Below are positions 19,001 through 23,796 of a stretch of 26,386 nt of DNA, one piece after another. The translations under genes and the position numbers were made by a program. Location of the stretch: assembly GCA_900547965.1 (NCBI GenBank), contig URJE01000013.1:1-26386 (forward strand), in the 5' to 3' direction. The stretch comes from an uncultured Eggerthella sp. (GTDB lineage: Bacteria; Actinomycetota; Coriobacteriia; Coriobacteriales; Eggerthellaceae). Within the stretch, counting starts at the first letter, position 1, and each line of letters begins with the position of its first letter. The notes under the pieces were generated by a model. That model was given only the letters and a program-made list of their open reading frames with translations, had not been told where the DNA came from and did not search any database.

Positions 19001-21497
19001 TGTTGCGAACTTTGCCGTGACAGGCGAAGGCAACATCACCGTTTCTGCCACCGACGATCCTATCGAGATTGCCATCAAGAAGGCGGCTTCTGATGGTGCA
19101 GGCGACAGCGCCATGAACGGTGCCGAGTTCCGGATCGAGGGCGTGTTCGCAGAAGAAACGGAATCGAGGGCAGAAACCCTTACCACCTACGGTGACGGCT
19201 TTACCGAGGCGTTGTCCTCGATGCTCAAGGCGGGTCAGGAATATACCATTACCGAGACCAAGGCGCCTGCTGGCTACAAGCTTCTTTCGAATGCGCTCAA
19301 GATCAAGGTTTCTGATGATGGTTCCGTAACCGTTGTAGGCGATGTGCCTGCGGGTTGGAAGATCGACGATCGCAACGACTCCGAGAACGGTGCTGTGCTC
19401 ATTGTCGCGACCGATGATCCTGTTTCCATGACGGTGGCAAAGCGGGCAGAAGGCGCCGATACATCCGCCATGCAGGGCGCTGGGTTTAGCGTGACACCGG
19501 CAGAGGGCAGCATCTTTGCCGACGGAACCACTGGAACAAAGACCCTGTTCACAGGAGCGGACGGTAAGACCTCGCTCGATGCGCAGTTGGTTGTGGGTGG
19601 CACGTACACCCTTGAAGAGGAAAAAGCGCCTGCTGGTTACAAGCTCATCGATGGCATGCTCTCCTTCACGGTGAACGGCGACGGCACCCTTTCCGTCGCA
19701 GGCCAAGCCCCTGAGGGCTTCGCGGTTTCCGCGAAGGACGGTGTGGCAGTGGTTACCGCCACCGACTCTATTACTGAGGTATCCCTGTCTAAGGTGGACA
19801 TCGACTCGAACGAGGTGCTTGGCGGTGCCGAGTTCACGCTTGAGGGCGCATTCAGCGATGGTCAGGGTGGCTCAGTCGAGCGCGTGGGCAGCGACGCTGC
19901 CAAGGTGATCGTGGGTGCCGACGGCAAGATTGCCGTTTCGGGCGCTTCTGCCGTTGCTGATGGCGAGGGCCTTGACACTATCCGGGGCCTTGTCGCAGGT
20001 GAGGAGTATACCCTCGCCGAGACGCGCGCCCCCGAAGGATACGAGCTGAATACGCAGCCCTTTGTATTTACCATGGGCAACGACGGCGCTGTGGTTCCTA
20101 CCGGCGAGGCGTGGGACTGGTCTGTCGAGGGTGGCTCTGCATCAATCGTTGCTGCCGACAAGGCAATCGAGTTTCGTATCCTTAAGCAGGGTCGCGCAAT
20201 CGGCGGCGAAGAAGGCGATTCGGCTGATCCTGACTTCATGGCGGGCGCTGAGTTCGCGGTGACGGGCGTCTTCGCGGGCAGCACGGAGGAGTCTACCGAT
20301 GTCATGACGGTGGGCACCGACGGATGGACCGAGGGCTGGTCGTCCCTGCTGGTTTCCGGCAACATCTACACGATTTCCGAGACGCGTGCGCCGCTGGGCT
20401 ACAAGCTTATCGCCGAACCGCTGAACGTGATGGTGAAGGCGGACGGCACGCTTGTGGCGGTGGATGCTGAGGGCAATCCCCTTGATGCGGATGCCGGTGC
20501 GCAGGGCTGGACCGTGTCGGAAGATGCCGAGGGCATTGCGCAGATAACTGCCGTCGACGAGCCTACCAGCGTGATGCTTTCCAAGGTCTCCGCCGAGGGA
20601 GGCCAGGCACTTGTCGGTGCCGAATTCGACCTTGAGGGCAGCTTCGCCCAGGGCTCTGGCCGGATGGTGCCAGGGAAGAAGCGCATCGTCGTGAACGGCC
20701 AGGGCAACTTGCGCATAGCCGATGTCGAGGCTCAGATCCTTGGCGGTGAAACGGTGGGCGAGTTCAGCCAGGCGTCTTCGATAGAGGGCCTTGTTGCGGG
20801 CGAGAGCTACCTTCTTACCGAGGTGAAAGCGCCCGCGGGCTACGAGCTTGTGCAGGACACGCTTCGTTTTGCGGTAAACGACGATGGCACCATTTGCCTC
20901 GTTCAGCGCTCTGCCGCTTCTGAGGCGTGGACGCTTTCCAATGATCAAGGTGAAATCGGCATTACCTGCGCCGATGTGCCGCTGAAGGTAAGCCTGAGCA
21001 AGCAGAATAAGCAGGGTGCAGCTTTGGAAGGCGCCCAGTTCACCCTTTCTGGCGCGTTCCCCGATGGCTCTGCCACCAAGACGTTTACCTCTAATGGCGA
21101 TGGTGTGGCGTTCAAGGACATGCAGCTTGCTGGTTCTTCAGAGGGCGAGAAGTATGTTTTGACGGAAACGCAGGCACCGGATGGTTATATGGCGATCGAC
21201 CCGGTAACGTTTGTCGTCTATGCCGATGGCACCGTTGAACTCGACGGCGATCCTCTGGGTGCCTCATCGCAGGTGACTATCGAAAACGGCGAAGACGGTA
21301 CCGCATACGTCTCCGTTACCGACGATGCCGCTCCAATCCCCGATAGCCAGGATGGCAGCGATACCTTCCTCTCCAAGACGGGCGACTGGACTTTCCTGCA
21401 AGCGATTCTGGCTGCTATCGTTGCAGCGGGCGCCGGCTTCGCTGCAACGGTCAGCCGCCGCCGTGGGGCACGCGCACGGCGCACCGAGCGTGAGTAG
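6930..21497 (+). CDS. Giant Cna_B/SpaA multi-module cell-wall-anchored surface protein (about 4855 residues)
   Basis: A secreted, probably wall-anchored stalk protein of roughly 500 kDa, likely an adhesin. Order: signal peptide 1-45; Asp/Ser/Ala/Thr-rich linker about 46-140; a unique N-terminal region about 150-745 of unknown fold, the best candidate for ligand binding; about 12 Cna_B-type modules (748-2677, each starting with a KTW-like strand and many with LPKYDxxG); about 17 SpaA-like modules (2678-4800, each with a first-strand Lys and a TETKAPAGY-like strand); sorting signal LSKTGD at 4814, a hydrophobic helix 4820-4841 and an Arg-rich tail. Lys, Glu and terminal Asn/Asp are kept in nearly all modules, as expected for intramolecular isopeptide bonds. 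I start at ATG 6930 (AAGGA eight bases upstream), not the in-frame TTG at 6906. It is a single-gene unit with a strong terminator. No sortase is encoded in the window. Confidence 0.9.
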   Translation: MNSHRVKRTLKESMGYKVFAVFMAFTLCLPTTLTSNLTNMRQAQAATEAAQEYASADGGDSAATGTDSILDSSSGAAQGSSSENSTDSADPTDAGTSSGSVDGANATVAGNGSTATDPSHNADASQQNNAATAQDESRKQALEKTEWTNQFYALKLASKGLVVDPVALKDSLQQASSQSKVTEAPSQSENAEGEKQAVQLLASIPASLDLSFELDASKWNRADAGADESAPAHDAVVPADWFTQALPEGFAVQDETAKFDVFQNDDGGNATTVKIATASWSNGKFKFEFCAPVDTVTGKPALDTEATAVEVNTEGATRTVLSASVSVPVSFDSQLAQDDESEIDWELQQGAPDDRSVKLSIPSKATLAFMAGLANTLGGEGVPAAVSNAGDAAALVDSETFLSSERGGKAEFTTVWADGNSAMRPSASQLMNNYEYRIYFQVEGDDKQYCLTQTDDAGNNVLSEDAKRLLGMTQEQFEALRDPGNDRIIQVKQTQTNTYSVSANELYSQVITKTLLRDDEGNPALDEDKNPVYTQTAKNITWAIKHEGFNCDDVVYNNAYVVASRDRYPSYVTDTQEVLQLLGDVTFNLSLHIGDEANELAAMSDDERMEKWFEKWGVLSSIITQKVKNGVVVEELVQKGSEGKDGEFYKAITTGGLKLSISDDGESGALGPARWPLYYPDGSTLVYSFKQDEEKHTTTIDNGDGTSSTYTDSYQVTYNNANTPNYGSDVSAAYNNGTVSVIHRGTTRVDFTKKWLDDDASARPDTNYTLWRYSAKDGEGPDTASQVTVREDGGAYISISLTAEQSRNAPDGTIDLGALLRSKYKDVSTAKYDPAGYPYVYFLREDAPAGYERLFGSGVDAEDGTVTGDTAPNYYNDDFSGKVDATQDFVRAEGDKSVYSGGTIINRRSETTTAELTKTWDAASFQDQIADISVTFKLERILKKHARFDENLGYWVANGDSYTFTDPDTGETNEFPYIFSYCEDVPFGDQNKTVTGWTAENLTQTVSSQVPRFDANGEEWVYRWSESYVEKPDSFSFFAQDIDHATGQSLMTGVFAVLSSITDASGKQVPLVFEGRYDKEKGVLVNKYIDQTTARAEKYWWSEGSGEYTQDTSNLGYHAKPVSVTLTRNGSALHRFILTGTAQDEPTKVTLDDGTVFSYQETTPWNMDFTGLPKYDENGAEYTYMVMEGSEGYVRQHEYHHNYKEDPDDPFADGIPNLTKIKNRPGDDASIVRVSKTWSDGGNTSARVPVRVGVFAAHDIERDGQIVYAKDQKIGDTMLFEDNGWYSELPIGVGGLDQDKDVYIRELSVDDAQDADGNYQVLTRDEVASGAAGAEFQQFLINWADTNPDNPWNERMVVPSDDNLGYAFDVSYGKNDSLNSLEVSNRRVGVVDVTANKTWTDQGSSPSNRPEASFMLSSSREGNVFHADENGDVYVNVGDSGVNEKRYVYASSDLSSKTIYNVKTDPADVWLADKDGNKVGNEGAKLCVRIDSTASDSQVQFATLPKYDLAGAVVDWTVEEAWLEDSADYASSETDRTMSYDSKWHFADSIDVTYNNKRVQTKDVTFFTKWYDGYVNEQVRQRPDVYLTVWRQVYEYDAQGNLVMDSNGYPKTTLEKVTIPDAYTWESIDDYNRKATIKNLPKYDSHGKEIVYYASFSTSVPGSSTANLDYGEPWYTFSANDEDPGNSKWDEASDEVAAAKRTEVVGEDEQGSTVDAIREDGTLNYRIANSYFAEGEKHWANMPYGFNDVDLPDISVYLQRRLANGSYDEAGVWQKGDPVAWSDLVITETEDGGYAVQRVDSAASAQGVADGKTAVAWTKKLTKNDQGYSYSLTQYGENGDGIEASAENDLPKYDRNGHLYEYRAVEVIDGLANKPGGFTVDDLTSTPAGSAAGKVYQVFQGMPGSSLIANFYASEKGKLTVKKLYNRLDAGDKVPDTTFTLYRYYITKDGTKSNAQPVATHTLSAGDIALSTGADGATTGEGSYTFDNVDIYTPSGEYWVYYIVEDSVDGYGTLVAKGDKTFADTSDFTWGSFVGNGIASTDLEGPSLLDSGTFAQPSATAVANDTTPDVTFQNSYYPEDATVSLQGKKTWQDQSNAFGIRPENITLEVTRSYQDGTPDSQGEAAGLVGFALGALGLGSDASKGIIHLQSDDPAAANYLSWDKDSQTDAWVYTISNLEEYAPDGKPWHYTVKEIPDTNSKYLVSANGGTVNADNHESDAPVPVPPIVNYLDTELTVSKVWKDNEDLDWKQRPDVTVALQAKVDDGEWGEAGTVLKDQLGIVDGGGNALTSFMYKGSAQAFEQTWSAKEADNQGKSEYSYTWKQLPAQAKGEDGTIHTLAWRAVEKKLVYNAGSSNEKVVEVASPDNDGTYRSYYPYQPSQTSSLNVNGQGVTECISTITNTLDATAITAKKTWIDNDNEWVTRPGTNAAGDGWSVTYAVQRSTTPGDSNSWKWLSEYGADIGNPFANDAGELASSLLKATISGTGADATVTFKNLPKTDVDGKEYTYRLVEKVVGSYKVEGTLVASSADGKVQLVAVGVGANAPGVSGQTFTNTLNTVDVSGTKRFNDYGTGFAPTTLDQVQSSVKLKVQRSLDGSAWSDAEKDDGTAPQAEWAMGENGAWTFKFSSLPYADQAGNVYQYRVVEVSDGASGFFDSYADDASVDKATGDVTTATITNTATRFTMDKIGDKSTGSDGELLNGVVFDLVRDGKTFASWQRDEQGVVSSTVWHGGRASGSTDPGVAMTGDNQGFLVGLPAGTYTVKETKTPAGHVQAADFQILVSADGAVTLRSGGKYAQASAGPDGVVCVSVVDAVTRGKVVLHKFYDHGSNKAAVANMTFDLYKGAYDDNAANGGGVLIATGITTGDDGTWCSSEDEMMSYQNVNEAFGEFAKYYKRASDGLPLGDYYFVETSTSSNTVNALGRVFSFQVEDNKTSQPNVKVEAENDEFNASAQLKKTNSETGEPVSGAKFALKRDNGTFSGELIASDLRSGTEYAFDATASKVEASKATDAGVLKLTGLKKGSYTLTEIANTGYDLSGTAPINFTVINEDNGKALSLGTDGELVNTPLHGSINLVKVDASDNRRGVDGARFTLQKKGADGRWADVAYGLLTGKGYRAAVDAVGAITAVSEVDAVSGVASKAGELSVENLPWGIYRFVESKAADGYVGKVDGSWPISNEMEIKADNVQASSTVPLHAGQIANSQTDLVIWKTDKNGSVPLKDAEFTIVPNEGSSFVDGSASKAFATDTTGKALPIDGSSSLAGQLIVGNSYTITETKATNGYSLPSPASIVITIGDDGAARIVTESATGNWEIQTSGSVSNVLVKDDATSVIFYKQDENGKPLAGSEFKIKGAFSDGSTEKTVALDGDMAKFVASGLFIVGETYSIEEAKAPAGYEKLPAGQFKISDAGTVEAVGTVPAGWTIADGGAVVVAKDAPIEVFLNKKSTSGIDVANATYQISGKFRGADGQPQQDVRTYTTATTQVLKGAVKVEGLIGGETYTIKETASPAGYVLDGTEFTFTVKDDGTVVAGSSDQPAANGAATTSQDSYRNTGYSIANRDTVTITQTDAPVRLGLAKRGSNTGEQQLSGAEFTIEGKFAKDYTSGVAEQKTYQRMSVSDISSLRFVAGETYSITETKAPDGYELIQGAFTFTVSEDGKVYEGGANDQGISNGQYLLYGDYLGFVAVDNPIEVTLSKYGSDKGDNSADSAISGATFRIKGVFADSAEAGETERVFTMDAGSYSLPGLIAGNAYQLWEASSPAGYKQIKGTLSFMVNADGTIDQVNAEGASFENGTMGIEDGKVSIKAVDDPVELTIVKKDESGQNALSGAVFGVTPVGGSAFADGTTGEKTLAATDGDGKTSLPGQLVVGGKYEISEFVAPAGYKRVAQKLTVQVTSDGQLKAVGSVPAAFKSEKAGSGSAAITVFTGDVWNSPTKMYIQKSSATDGLWRLAGATYQLTGVFADGSNQRTLTTDKNGMAELDRALLIADGATEYTLKETVAPEGYALNAADFVFTVSTDGSIVAKGEAVANFAVTGEGNITVSATDDPIEIAIKKAASDGAGDSAMNGAEFRIEGVFAEETESRAETLTTYGDGFTEALSSMLKAGQEYTITETKAPAGYKLLSNALKIKVSDDGSVTVVGDVPAGWKIDDRNDSENGAVLIVATDDPVSMTVAKRAEGADTSAMQGAGFSVTPAEGSIFADGTTGTKTLFTGADGKTSLDAQLVVGGTYTLEEEKAPAGYKLIDGMLSFTVNGDGTLSVAGQAPEGFAVSAKDGVAVVTATDSITEVSLSKVDIDSNEVLGGAEFTLEGAFSDGQGGSVERVGSDAAKVIVGADGKIAVSGASAVADGEGLDTIRGLVAGEEYTLAETRAPEGYELNTQPFVFTMGNDGAVVPTGEAWDWSVEGGSASIVAADKAIEFRILKQGRAIGGEEGDSADPDFMAGAEFAVTGVFAGSTEESTDVMTVGTDGWTEGWSSLLVSGNIYTISETRAPLGYKLIAEPLNVMVKADGTLVAVDAEGNPLDADAGAQGWTVSEDAEGIAQITAVDEPTSVMLSKVSAEGGQALVGAEFDLEGSFAQGSGRMVPGKKRIVVNGQGNLRIADVEAQILGGETVGEFSQASSIEGLVAGESYLLTEVKAPAGYELVQDTLRFAVNDDGTICLVQRSAASEAWTLSNDQGEIGITCADVPLKVSLSKQNKQGAALEGAQFTLSGAFPDGSATKTFTSNGDGVAFKDMQLAGSSEGEKYVLTETQAPDGYMAIDPVTFVVYADGTVELDGDPLGASSQVTIENGEDGTAYVSVTDDAAPIPDSQDGSDTFLSKTGDWTFLQAILAAIVAAGAGFAATVSRRRGARARRTERE
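9171..14960 (+). repeat. Array of about 12 Cna_B-type modules within the giant protein
   Basis: Module starts, by protein residue, are about 748, 911, 1091, 1231, 1390, 1560, 1731, 1914, 2081, 2231, 2404 and 2557, giving an average period near 160 residues. Each opens with a strand like TKTW, SKVW or KKTW, usually followed by a D-rich turn and RPD, and many carry LPKYDxxGxxxxY before the Glu-containing strand. Sequences have diverged strongly between modules, so this is an old array, not a recent expansion. Positions are read by eye and could shift by several residues. Confidence 0.75.
14961..21340 (+). repeat. Array of about 17 SpaA-like modules within the giant protein
   Basis: Module starts are at about residues 2678, 2813, 2948, 3069, 3203, 3326, 3434, 3567, 3686, 3807, 3930, 4043, 4165, 4281, 4411, 4545 and 4685, a period near 120. 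The consensus is a Lys-containing first strand (PIEVTLSK), GAEFxIxGxF, a GETYTITETKAPAGY strand and FTVxxDGT, ending in a strand with ATDDP that runs into the next module. The Lys and Glu needed for isopeptide bonding are present in at least the last 12 modules. Confidence 0.8.
21369..21494 (+). other. C-terminal sorting signal with non-consensus LSKTG
   Basis: Residues 4814-4855 have the sortase layout: LSKTGD, a hydrophobic segment (FLQAILAAIVAAGAGFAATV) and a tail with seven arginines. Ser replaces the usual Pro of LPXTG. Confidence 0.75.
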
Positions 21498-21526
21498 CGA
21501 ATAGGGGACGGCGCACCGAGCGTGAG
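21476..21526 (+). repeat. Two exact 19-bp direct repeats spanning the adhesin stop codon
   Basis: ACGGCGCACCGAGCGTGAG occurs at 21476-21494 (last codons of the adhesin) and again at 21508-21526, 32 bases apart. The second copy lies after the stop. It suggests a small tandem duplication at the gene end. Confidence 0.85.
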
Positions 21527-21551
21527 ATTGGCGGTTTTTCTACCGTGATTG

Positions 21552-21601
21552 CCTCCCATTTCTTGAGCTGATCAGGCAGCTTGAGGGATGGGAGGTTTTT
21601 T
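21552..21601 (+). terminator. Strong intrinsic terminator of the giant gene
   Basis: CCTCCCAT (21552-21559) pairs with ATGGGAGG (21588-21595), extended inward by U-G pairs and a CAGCT/AGCTG helix, and is followed by six T (21596-21601). Confidence 0.85.
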
Positions 21602-21628
21602 GCCCTGGGAGACGGGGGAATTAAGCAG

Positions 21629-22393
21629 TTACGCAGTCAGCGTGTTATATAGCTCTTCGTCTACGGGTTCGAGCCATTCATTGCTTGCGTTTTCGCCTGG
21701 ATATTCAAATGCTAGATGGCTGAACCAGGAATCAGCCGTTGCGCCATGCCAATGCTTGACGTTGGCGGGAATTTCAACCACATCACCTGGACGTAAATAT
21801 CGAGCGGCATTTCCTTCCTCCTGGTACCAGCCCTCGCCGTCTACACAGATAAGCACTTGTCCACCGCCGCTGCTTGCATGGTGTACATGCCAGTTATTGC
21901 GACATCCCGGCTCAAAGGTCACATTGAAGATAGGGAGGTAGCTGCCTTCTTCGCTTACGGGATTGAGCCAAGAACGACCGCTGAAGTACTGTGCAAAACC
22001 ATCGTTTGGCTTGCCTAGGCCAAAAAAGCCACCATGAGATTCGTCGTCGTTCACCACGGTGTTGTGCCCGTCTTCTGCGTATACATTCTTTGCTATATTG
22101 AATGCCGCCCATGCATTTGGCCACCCAGCGTAAAAGGCGATATGCGTAAGGATCTCGGCCATTTCTTGTTGCGTGACCCCGTTTTTTCGAGCGCTTGCTA
22201 GGTGATAGGCAAGGGAGCTGTCAGTAATCCCCTTGCCTATAAGAGTGCTTATTGTCACAATGCTGCGCAATTTCAGCGGCAGCTTGTCTTCGCGGCTCCA
22301 AATTTCTCCGAAGAGAATGTCGTCGTTAAGATGTGCGAACTCGGGGGCGAATTCCCCCAGTGCATCATGTCCTGCGGTTTGTTTAGTGGTCAT
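21629..22393 (-). CDS. Carboxymuconolactone decarboxylase-like / cupin fusion protein
   Basis: A 254-residue cytoplasmic protein of two domains. Residues 35-105 match the CMD/AhpD-like helical fold (VTISTLIGKG, then LAYHLASARKNGVTQQEMAEIL with His64); the redox CxxC of AhpD peroxidase partners is absent. Residues 150-235 are a cupin barrel: motif 1 has His169, His171 and Gln179 (HVHHASSGGGQ), motif 2 is PGDVVEIPANVKHWHG with His214 and His216, enough to bind a metal. Proteins of this architecture are common but mostly of unknown substrate. AAAGGAG lies six bases before the ATG, inside the 3' end of the small upstream gene; the intergenic gap is 3 bases, so the two are translationally coupled. 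It is the last gene of the aldo/keto reductase operon, so it may process a product of that reductase. Confidence 0.82.
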   Translation of the reverse strand: MTTKQTAGHDALGEFAPEFAHLNDDILFGEIWSREDKLPLKLRSIVTISTLIGKGITDSSLAYHLASARKNGVTQQEMAEILTHIAFYAGWPNAWAAFNIAKNVYAEDGHNTVVNDDESHGGFFGLGKPNDGFAQYFSGRSWLNPVSEEGSYLPIFNVTFEPGCRNNWHVHHASSGGGQVLICVDGEGWYQEEGNAARYLRPGDVVEIPANVKHWHGATADSWFSHLAFEYPGENASNEWLEPVDEELYNTLTA

Positions 22394-22396
22394 GGG

Positions 22397-22636
22397 TTAC
22401 TCCTTTCGGTTGCGGTCGCATGCGCAGCTGCCAGCATCGGCTGTGCGTAGTTGATGTATTAGGAAGTCAAGGTTTTCGAGCTTCTCCTGCTCTGCATGGA
22501 TGCCGCTAAGCAGTTCACGCCGATACCCTTTAAGAAGGCAGATGCGGGCACATACGCTTGCTGCCTTATCGAATTCGGCAACAAATGCTTCGTTGCACCC
22601 TGCGTCCTGAAGGTTTGCCAAAGTTCTATCGTCCAC
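22397..22636 (-). CDS. Small conserved-looking helical protein of unknown function (79 residues)
   Basis: The start is GTG with GAGG six bases upstream, overlapping the TAG of the upstream reductase gene; the gaps on both sides are 3 bases. This tight packing between two real genes strongly supports it as a real gene. The chain is mostly charged helix, with LQDAGCNEAFVAEF near the start (residues 9-22) and a probable helical hairpin through residue 64, then a Cys-containing tail. It reminds me of short unnamed proteins near redox operons in anaerobes, but I cannot assign a function. It could be an adaptor or regulator of one of its operon partners. It has no signal peptide or membrane helix. 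Confidence 0.7.
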   Translation of the reverse strand: MDDRTLANLQDAGCNEAFVAEFDKAASVCARICLLKGYRRELLSGIHAEQEKLENLDFLIHQLRTADAGSCACDRNRKE

Positions 22637-22639
22637 GAT

Positions 22640-23659
22640 CTACCTCATGGTCATAACCTTTGTGGTTCCAGCAAGTGGTTTTTCTCCTGGTCTGCCCTTT
22701 GGCCCTACAAGTGCGTGGGGTTGATAGGGTCCCTCGAGAAATTCGGTCTCTTCAGCAGAAAGTTTAATTTCGAGTGCGGCCACGACGTCGTCTACTCGTT
22801 CTGGTTTCGAACAGCCTACAATAGGAGCTTCAACGCCATGTGCCCAGTGCCAAGCAAGGGCGATTTGCGACATGGGCACATTGTGACGAGCAGCCACCTT
22901 TGCTACGCGTTCGATGATGGGCATGTCAATAGCTCGGTCATGGTCGTATTTGTTCACCATGGTTTTGTCGGTGGTGCTGCGAGTACTTTGACTCTCCCAG
23001 GTGGGACGGCAGAGGTGACCGGAGGCAAGGGGGCTGTAAGGGGTAATTGCCATGTCGAACTGGCGACATACAGGGATCATCTCGCGCTCGTCTTCGCGGT
23101 AGAGCAGGTTGTAGTGGCATTGCATGCTGGTGAATGTGGTCCAATTATGAGCGATGGCGATATCTTGCAGGTTGTGTAGCTGGTATGCATACATTGCGCT
23201 CGCTCCAAGCGCACGAACCTTTCCTTCACGCACCAATTCGTTAAGGGCTTCCATGGTTTCCTCCATGGGAACGTCGTAGTCGAAGCGGTGGATGATGTAA
23301 AGATCCAGGTAGTCGGTGCCCAAGCGTTTGAGCGATCCTTCTATTTCGCGCTTGATGGCCGCGGCAGAGAGGCCCCCTTCGTTAAAGTACACCTTGCTTG
23401 CAAGCACGATGTCTTGGCGGGCGATGCCCAGGTTGCGCAGCGCTGCCCCGATATACTCTTCACTTGTGCCGAAACTGTAGCAGTTGGCGGTGTCGATGAA
23501 ATTGATGCCCGTATCAAATGCTCTCTTGATTACCGCTTGGGTTTCATCAGGGCCGATGGTCCACTGGTGAAAGTTGGGGCTTGCTTCGCCGAAACTCATG
23601 CCGCCAAGGCAGAGTTTTGATATTTCAATGCCCGAATGGCCGAGGGTTGTGTATTCCAT
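22640..23659 (-). CDS. Aldo/keto reductase, YajO-like
   Basis: An NADPH-dependent oxidoreductase with the aldo/keto reductase barrel. Numbered from the upstream ATG, the catalytic tetrad is Asp58, Tyr63 (FIDTANCYSFG), Lys91 (LASKV) and His126 (YIIHRFDY). The GGMSFGE and TSMQCHYNLLYREDEREM segments and the C-terminal APIVGCSKPE closely resemble E. coli YajO, as does the length near 340. The physiological substrate is unknown. I start at ATG 23659 because AAAGGA lies five bases before it; the ATG at 23665 overlaps the ribosome site. It is the first gene of a three-gene operon driven by a recognisable promoter and divergent from a LysR regulator that probably controls it. Confidence 0.9.
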   Translation of the reverse strand: MEYTTLGHSGIEISKLCLGGMSFGEASPNFHQWTIGPDETQAVIKRAFDTGINFIDTANCYSFGTSEEYIGAALRNLGIARQDIVLASKVYFNEGGLSAAAIKREIEGSLKRLGTDYLDLYIIHRFDYDVPMEETMEALNELVREGKVRALGASAMYAYQLHNLQDIAIAHNWTTFTSMQCHYNLLYREDEREMIPVCRQFDMAITPYSPLASGHLCRPTWESQSTRSTTDKTMVNKYDHDRAIDMPIIERVAKVAARHNVPMSQIALAWHWAHGVEAPIVGCSKPERVDDVVAALEIKLSAEETEFLEGPYQPHALVGPKGRPGEKPLAGTTKVMTMR

Positions 23660-23703
23660 TTGCATCCTTTCTTTGAAGTGCCTTTTCTTAACAGTAGATT
23701 TCT

Positions 23704-23732
23704 CTAATAAAGATGTATATTGCCTATATCAA
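23704..23732 (-). promoter_or_regulatory. Promoter of the aldo/keto reductase operon
   Basis: On the minus strand TTGATA (23732-23727), a 17-base spacer and TATTAG (23709-23704) form a good sigma-70-type promoter. Transcription should begin near 23697, giving a leader of about 38 bases. Confidence 0.6.
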
Positions 23733-23742
23733 CTTCCTAGAC

Positions 23743-23757
23743 ATACAAAATATGTAT
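23743..23757. promoter_or_regulatory. LysR-type binding box, ATAC-N7-GTAT
   Basis: ATAC (23743-23746), seven bases, GTAT (23754-23757) is a T-N11-A box in the form typical of LysR regulators. It lies 10 bases upstream of the operon's -35 (centre near -53) and 40 bases before the LysR gene, fitting both activation of the operon and autoregulation. Confidence 0.65.
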
Positions 23758-23796
23758 ACCGATTCAGAGAGATCGTAATTTCAGTAGGGGATGGAT

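Noticed and set aside
17000..21000. Regular DNA repeats that could suggest CRISPR or satellite DNA
   Set aside because: They are the codons of the TETKAPAGY-type strand recurring about every 360 bases in frame; spacing and divergence fit protein modules.
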